From Oscillospiraceae bacterium (GTDB lineage: Bacteria; Bacillota; Clostridia; Oscillospirales; CAG-272), in NCBI GenBank assembly GCA_015063305.1, contig SVUJ01000004.1, positions 1 to 64,000 of the forward strand: a stretch of 64,000 nucleotides of DNA. The letters are read 5' to 3'. The translations under genes were made by a program, and so were the position numbers. The notes under the pieces are model-generated. The model was not told where the DNA came from, ran no database searches, and saw only the letters and a program-made list of their open reading frames with translations. This document shows, one piece after another, positions 18,307-28,202 of the stretch. The stretch's first letter is position 1, and the number at the start of each line of letters is the position of its first letter.

Positions 18307-18999
18307 TTACTCGCTGTCCTTTTCTACCGTGTCGGCAAATCTGAAGCCTGCGGTGGTCGCTACGGGCAGGGAGAATACAAGCGCGTGCGCTTCGGTATTT
18401 ATTCCCGCGTTCTGCATTATCGCGCGCATTATGTCCTTCTTCTTGTTCGTGTCGGACACTATAAACACCATTTCCTTTTCCTCGGCAAGGGATATCCCAA
18501 AGAATTTCTCGGCAGCCTTCGCTCCCGTTCCTCTTGCTCTGATGGTCGTTCCGCCTCCCGCTCCCGCAGAACGCGCCGCATCCATTACCATATCGGTAAA
18601 TCCTTTTTCGTATATAGCCACTATAAGCTCATAATCTGAGGTCATATTTTCGCTCTCCTTTTCAATTTCAGTCTGTTCGCCTGTAAAATACTCAAGGGTG
18701 TGAACTCCGCCTATGCTCGAAAGCGGTACTGCCATGGCAACTCCTCTGTCGGGAAGGTCTATCTTCATCTGCGTGGTAAGCCCACGGGTGAGTGAGTTCA
18801 ATGAATTTCCGTCGGTTATCGTAAAGAGCATCGTCTTCTCGGTCCGTTCTATACCGAGAAGGTCAAGGGTCTTGGCGTGTACCGTACCGTTACAGTTTAT
18901 GGCGTATAACACCTCAACCCCTCTGTCGGTATAAAATTTTTCATATTCTTCACTGTCCGAACGTCGGATTATCGTTATAAGAAAATATATATTTTTCAT
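18307..18999 (-). CDS. PII-like regulatory protein with two tandem PII-type modules
   Basis: Two ~95-aa modules beginning 'YFLITIIRRSDSEEYEKFYTDRGVEVLYAINCNGT' and 'YELIVAIYEKGFTDMVMDAARSAGAGGGTTIRARGTG'; next to the DUF1538 gene. Confidence 0.75.
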   Translation of the reverse strand: MKNIYFLITIIRRSDSEEYEKFYTDRGVEVLYAINCNGTVHAKTLDLLGIERTEKTMLFTITDGNSLNSLTRGLTTQMKIDLPDRGVAMAVPLSSIGGVHTLEYFTGEQTEIEKESENMTSDYELIVAIYEKGFTDMVMDAARSAGAGGGTTIRARGTGAKAAEKFFGISLAEEKEMVFIVSDTNKKKDIMRAIMQNAGINTEAHALVFSLPVATTAGFRFADTVEKDSE

Positions 19000-19011
19000 T
19001 ATGCGCCTCCA

Positions 19012-20580
19012 TTACAAATCGATAATGTCTTCATCGTCGAGGGAGATCTTTGCCGTCTCGGGGATATCAATAATAGTTTCTTCACTCTGAGCCGTAGCAG
19101 CTTCTGCCGAAACGCTTCTGTTATGCTTGATCTTATATATAAGACCGAGTATCTGAATGGTTATCAGGGGAGTCATAGCTACCATCGCCACAACTCCAAA
19201 GGCATCCTCAACGATATTGCCGCCAAGGGCGTCGCACGCGCCGACCGCAAAGGGGAGCAGGAAGGTCGCCGTCATAGGACCTGAGGCAACTCCGCCCGAG
19301 TCGAACGCTATAGAGGTGAATATATCGGGAACAAAGAATGTAAGTACAAGGGCTATCGCGTATCCGGGGATCAAAAACCACATTATAGATATTCCCGTGA
19401 GAACTCGTATCATAGCGAGCCCCACCGAAACGGCAACGCCGATAGAGAGTGACGTGCCGAGGAGCTTTCCGGGAATAGTCCCCGAAGTCGTTTCCTCGAC
19501 CTGCTTTGTAAGCACGTGAACCGCGGGCTCAGCCGACACGATAAAGTATCCTATTATCATTCCGAGGGGAATTATTAGAAAATCAAACTTTGACTCTCCC
19601 AAGGTCTGACCTATATAGTTACCTACAGACATAAATCCAACGTTTACGCCTGTGAGGAAGAGGACAAGACCGAGATATGTATAAACAAGACCTATAAGTA
19701 TTTTTATCAGGTTGTGCGTATTTATCCTTCCGCAGATAAACTGAAATACCAAGAAGAATACCGCCAAGGGGGCAACGGCTATAGCTACCTCTCCAAGATA
19801 GTGGGGAACAGATATAAGGAACATTCCTATTATGTCGCGCGAGGTGTCGACAAGCGGAAGCGAATAGTCGGTATACGCTTCGGCATCTACTCCGTAGACT
19901 AGAGAAAGTATCATAACGGCTATGATAGGGCCTATCGAGCAGAGGGCTACAAGACCGAAGCTGTCGTTCTCCGCAGAGTCGTCCGAACGTATTGCGGCAA
20001 CGCCCACGCCAAGCGCCATTATAAAGGGAACTGTCATAGGGCCTGTGGTAACTCCGCCCGAGTCGAACGCGAGCGAGAGGAAGTTTTCGGGAATCCATAT
20101 ACAAAGTATAAACAGTACCGTATAGAAGAACAAAAGCAGGTATTTGAGCTTTATTCTGAAGAGTATTCTGAGCATTGACACTACCAAGAAAAGTCCCACG
20201 CCAACGCCAACAGAAAGTATAAGTATAAAGTTGGGGATAGAGGATATCTGGTTGGCAAGAACCTGAAGGTCGGGCTCGGAGACCGTTATCAGTACTCCAA
20301 CGAAGAATGACACGAAGACTATGAGTGAGAGCTTGCGGGACTTTGTCATCTGAGTACCCACGTACTCTCCGATAGGTGTCATTGAGGTCTCAGCTCCCAT
20401 CGTAAACAGCGCCATTCCGAAGATTATCATCACCGCGCCGATTATAAACGCCAGAAGCATAGAGGCCGGAACGGGGATAAAGGTTGCCAACAAAAATAGC
20501 ACTATAAGTGTTACGGGAAGAACTGAGGACAGCGATTCCTTCAGCTTTTCCGAAAGCACCGTCTTATTTATTATATTCAA
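19012..20580 (-). CDS. DUF1538-type polytopic membrane protein (putative transporter), internally duplicated
   Basis: Many TM segments; 'LAFDSGGVTTGPMTVPFI' and 'IAFDSGGVASGPMTATFL'; 'TVSEPDLQVLANQI' and 'VSAEPAVHVLTKQV'. Confidence 0.82.
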   Translation of the reverse strand: MNIINKTVLSEKLKESLSSVLPVTLIVLFLLATFIPVPASMLLAFIIGAVMIIFGMALFTMGAETSMTPIGEYVGTQMTKSRKLSLIVFVSFFVGVLITVSEPDLQVLANQISSIPNFILILSVGVGVGLFLVVSMLRILFRIKLKYLLLFFYTVLFILCIWIPENFLSLAFDSGGVTTGPMTVPFIMALGVGVAAIRSDDSAENDSFGLVALCSIGPIIAVMILSLVYGVDAEAYTDYSLPLVDTSRDIIGMFLISVPHYLGEVAIAVAPLAVFFLVFQFICGRINTHNLIKILIGLVYTYLGLVLFLTGVNVGFMSVGNYIGQTLGESKFDFLIIPLGMIIGYFIVSAEPAVHVLTKQVEETTSGTIPGKLLGTSLSIGVAVSVGLAMIRVLTGISIMWFLIPGYAIALVLTFFVPDIFTSIAFDSGGVASGPMTATFLLPFAVGACDALGGNIVEDAFGVVAMVAMTPLITIQILGLIYKIKHNRSVSAEAATAQSEETIIDIPETAKISLDDEDIIDL

Positions 20581-20805
20581 AAGGACACCCCCTCACCATT
20601 TCAAGCTATACCGTTACATTATATCACAGAATCGCTATTTACGCAAGAGATATTCTAAACAACTAAAAGCATCTTGCTCATTGACAATGATATTGTTGTT
20701 ATGATATAATTAACCAAGGTAAATAAATGTTGTGTGATATATCTATCAAGGTTTGCATAATATGTATGAGGAAGCAAACTGTATTCGGAAAGGAACTCTG
20801 TTTCT

Positions 20806-21654
20806 ATGAAAAATCTGGGTTACTATAACGGTAAATACGATCTTATAGAGAATATGATGGTACCTATGAACGACCGCGCCTGCTATTTTGGCGACGGTGT
20901 TTATGAGGTTGCATATACGAGAAATTATATTATATACGCTCTTGACGAGCATCTTGACCGCTTCTATGACAGCGCGGCGGCGCTTGGTATAGTCATTCCT
21001 CACGAAAGAGGGGAGCTTGAGGAGATACTTAAGGAGATGGTCGGAAAGCTCGACGATGACGAGCTGCTGCTCTATTGGCAGGTGTCGCGCGGAACAGAGA
21101 TGAGAAGCCACGCCCCCTCAAAAGGTCTTGTGGGCAACATCTGGATAACGATAAAGCCGATGAAGCTGAGAAATATATATATTCCTATGAAGCTCATAAC
21201 TATGGAAGACACCCGATTTTTACATTGTAATATGAAGACACTCAATCTTCTTCCCACCGTTCTTGCCTCAAAAGCTGCCGACGAGGCGGGGGTTGACGAG
21301 GCGGTGTTCCACAGAGGAGATATCGTTACCGAGTGCGCTCACTCCAACATAGCTATCATAAGAGAGGACGGTGCGGTGCAGACCGCCCCCGCCGACAATA
21401 TGATACTTGCGGGGGTTGCGCGCGCACACTTCCTTGCGGCGTGCAGAGATATGGGAATACCCACCGTTGAAAAGCACTTCACGGTCGACGAGATGATGGC
21501 GGCGCGGGAGATAATAGTTACCGCATCGGGTACGCTTTGCCGTCCCGCGTGTGAGATCGATGGTAGAGCCGTCGGCGGCAGAGCACAGGATACGCTTAAG
21601 GCTTTGCAGGATAGGCTGATGGGAGATTTTATCTCATTTACCGACAAAAAATAA
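20806..21654 (+). CDS. dat: D-amino-acid transaminase (class IV aminotransferase)
   Basis: 'NDRACYFGDGVYEVAYTRNYIIYALDEHLDRFYDSA', 'DIVTECAHSNIAIIREDG', 'ITASGTLCRPACEIDG'-like C-terminus. Confidence 0.87.
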   Translation: MKNLGYYNGKYDLIENMMVPMNDRACYFGDGVYEVAYTRNYIIYALDEHLDRFYDSAAALGIVIPHERGELEEILKEMVGKLDDDELLLYWQVSRGTEMRSHAPSKGLVGNIWITIKPMKLRNIYIPMKLITMEDTRFLHCNMKTLNLLPTVLASKAADEAGVDEAVFHRGDIVTECAHSNIAIIREDGAVQTAPADNMILAGVARAHFLAACRDMGIPTVEKHFTVDEMMAAREIIVTASGTLCRPACEIDGRAVGGRAQDTLKALQDRLMGDFISFTDKK

Positions 21655-21666
21655 TTTTGCATATAA

Positions 21667-21706
21667 AAGATCGACCGCACACACCTTGGTGTGTACGGTC
21701 GATCTT
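21667..21706. terminator. Bidirectional terminator between the convergent dat and abrB-like genes
   Basis: AAGATCGACCGCACACACC-TT-GGTGTGTACGGTCGATCTT. Confidence 0.8.
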
Positions 21707-21719
21707 ATGTCAATAGGTC

Positions 21720-21965
21720 TCACATTTGCTGCTTAAGTTTCTCGATACAATCTGCACATACTCTTTTTCCGTTGAAATAGATGACGTTATCAGCATTTCC
21801 GCAGAAAATGCACGAGGGCTGATACTTCTGCAAAATGATCTGATCTGAATCGGTAAAGATCTCGATAGCGTCTTTTACTTTGATATCCATTACCTTACGG
21901 ATCTCAATGGGCAACACGATTCTTCCCAATTCGTCAACTTTACGAACGATACCTGTAGATTTCAT
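21720..21965 (-). CDS. AbrB/SpoVT-family regulator with C-terminal zinc-ribbon-like tail
   Basis: 'MKSTGIVRKVDELGRIVLPIEIRKVMDI' AbrB fold; C-terminal 'CIFCGNADNVIYFNGKRVCADCIEKLK'. Confidence 0.9.
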   Translation of the reverse strand: MKSTGIVRKVDELGRIVLPIEIRKVMDIKVKDAIEIFTDSDQIILQKYQPSCIFCGNADNVIYFNGKRVCADCIEKLKQQM

Positions 21966-22241
21966 TTTTTCCTCCTTTTTTTATTTTATTTTTTGGGAAA
22001 TTTGCTGCTATATTAGGGTTTTGCTTTGAATTAAAACGAGAAGTGTCGTTTTAGGACAAATATATTATATTAAATCAAATTCGGTTTGTCAAGAGCTTTT
22101 TTGTAATTTTTTGGATTTTTTTCAAGTTAATAGTGATTATATGTTTTTTTATTTCATAAAGTTAATAAAGTATCGATATATGGTTTAAATGAAGTTTGGG
22201 AGGATAATAATACAAATATTGTACGGCGGTAGGAGGTTTAA

Positions 22242-22523
22242 ATGATAAGAGGAGTAAACCGACAGGTGATAGTTCTAAGACCCGATAGGGATAGCGCATT
22301 TGAAACGGTATATTTTATGTTAAAAAGCGAACAGCAGAAACCAAGCGCTGCCGAGAAGGATATACTTCGTGAGGCAAACAAGATAATATCGGAGAATTAT
22401 CCCGAAAAGAGGGGGCGCGGAGAGAAAAAGCGAAGATGCTTTTTGAGAGGGGGCATTACCTTTATGCTTGGTGTCCTGCTTGGCGTAGCGCTGAGCGGTG
22501 CGATATGGATAATGACAGTATAA
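22242..22523 (+). CDS. Small hypothetical protein with C-terminal TM segment
   Basis: ORF with AGGAGG RBS; 'GGITFMLGVLLGVALSGAIWIM' at the C-terminus. Confidence 0.6.
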   Translation: MIRGVNRQVIVLRPDRDSAFETVYFMLKSEQQKPSAAEKDILREANKIISENYPEKRGRGEKKRRCFLRGGITFMLGVLLGVALSGAIWIMTV

Positions 22524-22675
22524 GGTGTATCCCTATTGACAAATCACAATAAAAAGTTTATAATATAAGATAGTTTTGATTTTATTGGTCTTTGGAAGAA
22601 GTGCAGGGAGCGGGACTGTATTTCGGAAGAAGCCGTATTTTCGCGCGTATGTAAATATTTTAGATAGGAGAAATT

Positions 22676-24352
22676 ATGCCCAAAAAAGCAAAAGGAAAGC
22701 TTCGCGTTATTCCTCTGGGGGGTCTTAACGAGATAGGAAAAAACCTCACAGTTCTGGAATACGGCGATGATATAATAATAATAGACTGCGGTCTTGGTTT
22801 CCCCGACGAGGATATGCTGGGGGTGGATCTCGTTATTCCCGATATATCCTACCTTGAGGCAAACAGTGATAAGATAAGGGGAATCGTTTTAACGCACGGT
22901 CACGAGGACCATATTGGCGCTATACCTTATCTGCTTCGTCAGATAAATCCGCCTATATACGGAACAAGACTTACACTCGGAATAATAAGAAATAAGCTCG
23001 AGGAGCACGTGCTGCCGAGCGAGCCTCAGCTCATATGCGTCAGCTCGGGCGACGTAGTTAAGCTCGGCGCGCTCTCGGTAGAATTTATCCACGTCAATCA
23101 CTCTATTGCAGACGCTTGCTGTCTGGCTATTTCCACGCCGCTCGGCACAGTCGTTCATTCGGGCGACTTCAAGCTCGACGTTACCCCCATAGACGGAGAA
23201 ATGATGGATATCACCCGTCTTGGTGAGATAGGCAGAAAGGGAGTTCTGCTTCTGATGTGCGAATCCACCAATGCCGAACGCCCCGGATTTACTATGTCTG
23301 AGAGAAAGGTCGGAAAATCTCTTGAATCTATATTTACCGCTAACCCTAACAAGAGAATAGTTATCGCGACCTTCTCCTCTAATGTTCACAGAGTTCAGCA
23401 GATAATAAATACAAGCGTTGCTCACGGTAGAAAGGTAGCTGTGACAGGTCGCAGTATGCTCAATATAATCGGCGCGGCGGTCGAGCTTGGATATATGACC
23501 GTTCCCGAGGGAGTGCTGGTTGACCTCAACGAGCTCAAGCGCTTCAGACCCGAGGAGATAACGATAATCACCACGGGAAGTCAGGGAGAGCCTATGTCGG
23601 CACTTTACAGAATGGCTTTTGCCGAGCACGCACAGGTAACGCTTGGTGCTAATGACCTTGTTGTGCTTTCATCAAGCCCGATACCCGGTAACGAAAAGCT
23701 GGTGGGGAGAATAATAAACGAATTGACAAAGAACGGTGTCAGCGTCTTCCACGACGCTGTCGTTGAGATACACGTTTCGGGACACGCTTGTCAGGAGGAG
23801 ATAAAGCTTATGCAGGCGCTCCTGAAGCCCAAATATTATATGCCCGTTCACGGTGAGCACCGCCATCTGGCGGCTAACCGCGAGCTTGCTATGGATATGG
23901 GCATCGACAGCTCGCGAATATTTATCTCGGATATAGGCAAGGTGCTTGAGATAGACACCAAGGGCGCAAGATTTGCGGGTACTGTTCCCTCAGGTAAGGT
24001 GCTGGTCGACGGATACGGAGTTGGCGACGTTGGAAATATCGTTTTGCGCGACAGACGCCATCTGGCGCAGGACGGTCTTATCGTGGTCGTTGCTTCTGTA
24101 GATACAGACGCGAAGCTGCTTCTCTCGGGTCCCGATATCGTTTCTCGCGGATTTGTGTACGTGCGAGAGTCGGAGGAGCTTATGGAGGAGGCAAGGCAGA
24201 TAGCTACCGATGCTATCAACAGATGTCTTGACAGAAGGGCGGCTATTGACCGAATGGAGCTTAAAACAGCGGTGAAGGACGATCTTTCAAAGTATCTCTA
24301 TTCTAAAACTAAGAGAAAGCCGATGGTGCTTCCCGTTATAATGAACTTATAA
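22676..24352 (+). CDS. rnj: Ribonuclease J
   Basis: 'RVIPLGGLNEIGKN', 'LTHGHEDHIGAIPYLL', 'HSGDFKLD', 'HVSGHACQEEIKLMQALLKPKYYMPVHGEHRH'. Confidence 0.95.
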   Translation: MPKKAKGKLRVIPLGGLNEIGKNLTVLEYGDDIIIIDCGLGFPDEDMLGVDLVIPDISYLEANSDKIRGIVLTHGHEDHIGAIPYLLRQINPPIYGTRLTLGIIRNKLEEHVLPSEPQLICVSSGDVVKLGALSVEFIHVNHSIADACCLAISTPLGTVVHSGDFKLDVTPIDGEMMDITRLGEIGRKGVLLLMCESTNAERPGFTMSERKVGKSLESIFTANPNKRIVIATFSSNVHRVQQIINTSVAHGRKVAVTGRSMLNIIGAAVELGYMTVPEGVLVDLNELKRFRPEEITIITTGSQGEPMSALYRMAFAEHAQVTLGANDLVVLSSSPIPGNEKLVGRIINELTKNGVSVFHDAVVEIHVSGHACQEEIKLMQALLKPKYYMPVHGEHRHLAANRELAMDMGIDSSRIFISDIGKVLEIDTKGARFAGTVPSGKVLVDGYGVGDVGNIVLRDRRHLAQDGLIVVVASVDTDAKLLLSGPDIVSRGFVYVRESEELMEEARQIATDAINRCLDRRAAIDRMELKTAVKDDLSKYLYSKTKRKPMVLPVIMNL

Positions 24353-24478
24353 TCAATGAATATTTTTTATAATTTCTTGAAAATATTAATATTTTGTTCA
24401 ACAATGAGCCGAAGAAAGAAGTTATAATATAGTATATTCTCACTTTACAAATAAAACAAAGGATTAAAGGTGAACCCT

Positions 24479-26323
24479 ATGGGAAAATCTAACAGAGTAA
24501 GGGCAGAACGCGCCCAGGAAAACGTTGCAAAAACGGTTAAGTACAAGAATACTAAAAAAGGCGGAGGTATGTCTTTGTGGCTCAAGACCACTATCGCGGC
24601 TGTAATAGCTGCAGCGGTGCTTTTGGTCTGTGTGCTTGGTATCCTCTCTGCAAACGGAATTTTTGCGCGCAATACTTACCCCATCAAAACAGAGAATTAT
24701 AAGATATCCTCAACTATGTTGTCTTATCTGTATAAGACAGAGGTAAATGAATTTGCTACCCAATATAAGGACTATCTGCAATATTTCAGTATAGATACCA
24801 CAAGATCGCTTAAAAATCAGAAATACGGTGATGCCAACGCAAAGGGATATGCTCTTGAGACCTCTTTCCTTGGAACTTTTGAGGGAACTTGGTTCGATTA
24901 CTTTATGGATCCTACCGTGGAGAGCGCAAAGCAGATGCTTGTATTCTGCGAGGAAGCTAATGCGAGAGGAATGACTCTGAGCGATGACGAGCTTAAGACT
25001 ATCGATGAAGCTATACAGGGCATAAAGGATGCCGCTAAGGAGCAGAACCTTTCTGTTGGCTCATATATTTCAAGCGCGTACGGTGCGGGAGTAAGACTTA
25101 AGGACATCCAGAAGATGGCTGAGCTTGAGGCTCTGGCAAGCAAGTGCGCAAATGCGATCAGCAAGGAAACTAACGACGCTATAACCGCTGACGATATCAA
25201 TGCCAAATACGACGCGGCTAAGATAGATTACGACGTTGTGGATTATTCTTATTATGCGGTTTCTGTTTCCTACGATTCTGTTGCGACCGAGGTTCTCGGA
25301 AGCGATTATACAGAGGCTGAGCTTAAGGAAAAGGCTGACGAGGTCCTTGCTAAGTATAAGGAAAAGATACTTGATGCAAAGGCTATCGCAACCGAGCTCA
25401 AGGAGAAGACCTCTGTGGCTGAATTTAACAAGGCGCTCTATACTTACCTTGCAAACAAGTATTATGACACCGAGTATGCAAAGATGTCTACAGACGTGAC
25501 CAAGCCCGATGATACCGTTGCGGCTGCTATCAAGACGGCTGTAGTTGACGCACTGGTTGCAGATATCATAGCAGACAAGGAAGCGACCGCTACCGCTTAC
25601 ACCAAGGACGGTGACAAATACGTTGTAGCTTCTCAGGAGCTTGCTGAAAAGCTGGCGCTTGAGATAGATAAGATCAAGCAGGCCGCATACAAATCTCTCT
25701 TGGCTGACAAGGTAACCTATCTTGTTGAAAAGAAGAGCTACGTTAAGGATGACGAGTTCTCCAAGTGGGCGTTTGAGAGCGGAAGAAAGGCTGACGACGT
25801 TAAGTTCAAGATAGACGGCGACGGAGCTGACACCGACGATATAACCAAGAAAACAGGAAGCTTCGCTGTTGAGGTATACATTATAAGCAAGGCTCAGTAT
25901 AAGAACACCGATATCACAAAGGACGTTGCGTATATGCTCTTTGCGACCGAATCCGAGGCAAAGGCTGCGATAGAGGCATTTGCTGCGGGAACTATATCCA
26001 AGGAAGCTTTTGAGGCGATAGCAGAGGAGAAGAATCCTACCGCTCACACCACTATTGAGGATTACGTTATCGGAACGTTTGCTATCGAGTCCTTTGATTC
26101 GTGGCTCGAGGCGGCGGCTGTAGGCGAGTATACCACAGCTCCTATCACTCTTGACGACGGAACTTATCTTGTTGCATACTACGTTGCCGAGGGCGCAGAG
26201 ACCTGGAACGTGAAGGTAAGAAGTACTATTCTCAACGAGAGATATACCGCGCAGGTCACAGCTCTTACAGAGAAGCATACCGTTACAGTTAACGAAAAGG
26301 CTGTAGACAATATCAACGGCTGA
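24479..26323 (+). CDS. Membrane-anchored SurA/PrsA-like foldase or peptidyl-prolyl isomerase-like protein
   Basis: N-terminal TM, long charged helical region, C-terminal parvulin-like stretch; assignment by overall architecture only. Confidence 0.55.
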   Translation: MGKSNRVRAERAQENVAKTVKYKNTKKGGGMSLWLKTTIAAVIAAAVLLVCVLGILSANGIFARNTYPIKTENYKISSTMLSYLYKTEVNEFATQYKDYLQYFSIDTTRSLKNQKYGDANAKGYALETSFLGTFEGTWFDYFMDPTVESAKQMLVFCEEANARGMTLSDDELKTIDEAIQGIKDAAKEQNLSVGSYISSAYGAGVRLKDIQKMAELEALASKCANAISKETNDAITADDINAKYDAAKIDYDVVDYSYYAVSVSYDSVATEVLGSDYTEAELKEKADEVLAKYKEKILDAKAIATELKEKTSVAEFNKALYTYLANKYYDTEYAKMSTDVTKPDDTVAAAIKTAVVDALVADIIADKEATATAYTKDGDKYVVASQELAEKLALEIDKIKQAAYKSLLADKVTYLVEKKSYVKDDEFSKWAFESGRKADDVKFKIDGDGADTDDITKKTGSFAVEVYIISKAQYKNTDITKDVAYMLFATESEAKAAIEAFAAGTISKEAFEAIAEEKNPTAHTTIEDYVIGTFAIESFDSWLEAAAVGEYTTAPITLDDGTYLVAYYVAEGAETWNVKVRSTILNERYTAQVTALTEKHTVTVNEKAVDNING

Positions 26324-26407
26324 TATTTTGACAAATAGAATACAAATGGCATGGAGCATTCCGTGCCATTTGTTGACTTTTAAAACTGATTATTTGGAAG
26401 GATTATT

Positions 26408-27061
26408 ATGGTACTTGACCCTAAGCAAACAACCGTAGCGTATCGCTGTCCGCATTGCGGCGCGGGCGTTATGAGTGTGGTTGGACTTTTTAGCCTCACG
26501 GCAGATATGATAAAGCTCAAATGCACCTGCGGACAGAGCGAAATGAGCATCGTGTATTCAAAGGACGGCAAGGTAAGACTTAACGTGCCCTGCATTTTGT
26601 GTCCCAATCCGCACAGCTTTACGGTTAATTCCTCTGTCTTTTTTAACAACGACCTCTTTCTTTTGCCCTGTCCCTATTCGGATATAAATATCTGTATGAC
26701 GGGAGAGCAGAACAAGGTCAAGGCAGAGCTTGCGAGAACAGAGCTTGAGCTTCTCGATATGCTCCAGGAGAACGGACTTGATAACTTCGATATATTCCAC
26801 GGTGAGCAGACGCTTACCGACCCTCAGATACTTGATATAATCCTATTTGTGATAAACGACCTTGATGCTGAGGGCAAGATATATTGCAAGTGCAAGACCG
26901 ACCCGTCGGCGGAGGGGGCAGAGGGGAACTATGAAGTCGAGATGACCCCCGAGGGAATAAAGGTGAGCTGCAAGAATTGCGGCGCGCAAAAGACCATACC
27001 CTCAAATTCACTCATAAACGCACACGAATTTCTGAATTGTGACAGCTTGACGCTTGAATAA
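26408..27061 (+). CDS. Hypothetical protein with several zinc-ribbon-like CxxC motifs
   Basis: 'YRCPHCGAGV', 'LKCTCGQS', 'VPCILCPNPH', 'VSCKNCGAQ'. Confidence 0.7.
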   Translation: MVLDPKQTTVAYRCPHCGAGVMSVVGLFSLTADMIKLKCTCGQSEMSIVYSKDGKVRLNVPCILCPNPHSFTVNSSVFFNNDLFLLPCPYSDINICMTGEQNKVKAELARTELELLDMLQENGLDNFDIFHGEQTLTDPQILDIILFVINDLDAEGKIYCKCKTDPSAEGAEGNYEVEMTPEGIKVSCKNCGAQKTIPSNSLINAHEFLNCDSLTLE

Positions 27062-27065
27062 AAAT

Positions 27066-27098
27066 AACCGACCGTCCGAATTTCGGACGGTCGGTTTT
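27066..27098. terminator. Bidirectional rho-independent terminator
   Basis: AACCGACCGTCCGAA-TT-TCGGACGGTCGGTTTT. Confidence 0.88.
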
Positions 27099-27107
27099 GC
27101 TTTTTAT

Positions 27108-28142
27108 TTATTTTTTATTTCGCGCTGTCATAGCTATGCGCTCACACAGCTCGTCATAGGATATACCAACGGCTGCGGCTTCCTGTGGGAAGAGGCTGGT
27201 GGGGGTCATACCCGGAAGGGTGTTGGCTTCAAGACACCAGAATACACCGTCGCTGTCCATAATGAAATCAAATCTCGAATATCCCGAAAGGCGCAGAGCA
27301 GAGAAGGCAAGGCGAGTTGCCTGTGATATATCCTCAAGCTCCTTCTCGGTCAGCGGAGCGGGGCATATCTCGGTGGTCGCGTCCTTCTGGTATTTGTTCT
27401 TATAGTCGTAAAATCCCTGCTTCGGGATTATCTCAACGGGCGGAAGCACCTGACCCTCAAGTATTCCGCAGGTGAACTCTCTTCCCGATATTTTTTTCTC
27501 AACTATGAGGTTGGCTTCGTATATTCCCGCTTCTGCAAATGCAGCCTCAAGCTGCTCTTTTGTGTCAACTATGGAAACGCCGACGCTCGAGCCGCCCGCC
27601 GCGGGCTTTACCACGCAGGGAAGTCCTATTTCGGAAATTATTTTGTCGACCTCGCAGCTCTTCGCGTCGCAGTATATCCACGGGGGAGTGGTAACTCCCG
27701 CGCCTATAAGCATCTTTTTGGATAGGTCTTTGTCCATAGCAAGCAGACTTCCCGCATATCCCGAGCCTGTATAAGTGATGCCAAAGCTATCAAGTGTCGC
27801 CTGAAGCTGTCCGTTCTCTCCCATAGCTCCGTGGAGAGCTATGAAGACCGCATCAGCCAGCGCGCAAAGCTGGAGCACGTTCTTTCCGATAAGCGCATCT
27901 CCGCCGCCGTTTTTGCGCTTCAGCTCTTCAAGGTCGGGGACTTCTTCGGATACAAAGAGCGCTTCCTGTTGCTCTGAGGTGAACATACTCAAGGGGTCGG
28001 TGCTCATGACCGTGCCCTCGTAAACGTCGAGCATCAGTACCTTATGTCCGCGTCGTCTGAGCGCGGCTGATATCAGGCTTCCCGAGGAAAGCGAAACGTT
28101 ACGCTCGGGGGAAAGTCCCCCTGCAAGTACTAAAATATTCAA
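27108..28142 (-). CDS. ddl: D-alanine--D-alanine ligase
   Basis: 'MNILVLAGGLSPERNVSLSSG', 'FIALHGAMGENGQLQATLDSFGITYTGSGYAGSLLAMDKDLSKK', 'CLEANTLPGMTPTSLFPQEAAAVGISY'. Confidence 0.94.
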   Translation of the reverse strand: MNILVLAGGLSPERNVSLSSGSLISAALRRRGHKVLMLDVYEGTVMSTDPLSMFTSEQQEALFVSEEVPDLEELKRKNGGGDALIGKNVLQLCALADAVFIALHGAMGENGQLQATLDSFGITYTGSGYAGSLLAMDKDLSKKMLIGAGVTTPPWIYCDAKSCEVDKIISEIGLPCVVKPAAGGSSVGVSIVDTKEQLEAAFAEAGIYEANLIVEKKISGREFTCGILEGQVLPPVEIIPKQGFYDYKNKYQKDATTEICPAPLTEKELEDISQATRLAFSALRLSGYSRFDFIMDSDGVFWCLEANTLPGMTPTSLFPQEAAAVGISYDELCERIAMTARNKK

Positions 28143-28202
28143 CTCTATATCTCCAATCGTGGGTGTTTCGGTAAATTATATGCGCCCATAGGGCGAAGTG
28201 TG

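Noticed and set aside
18280-18639. Plus-strand ORFs at 18280-18639
   Set aside because: Antisense to the PII-like gene, which has clear family character and sits next to DUF1538.
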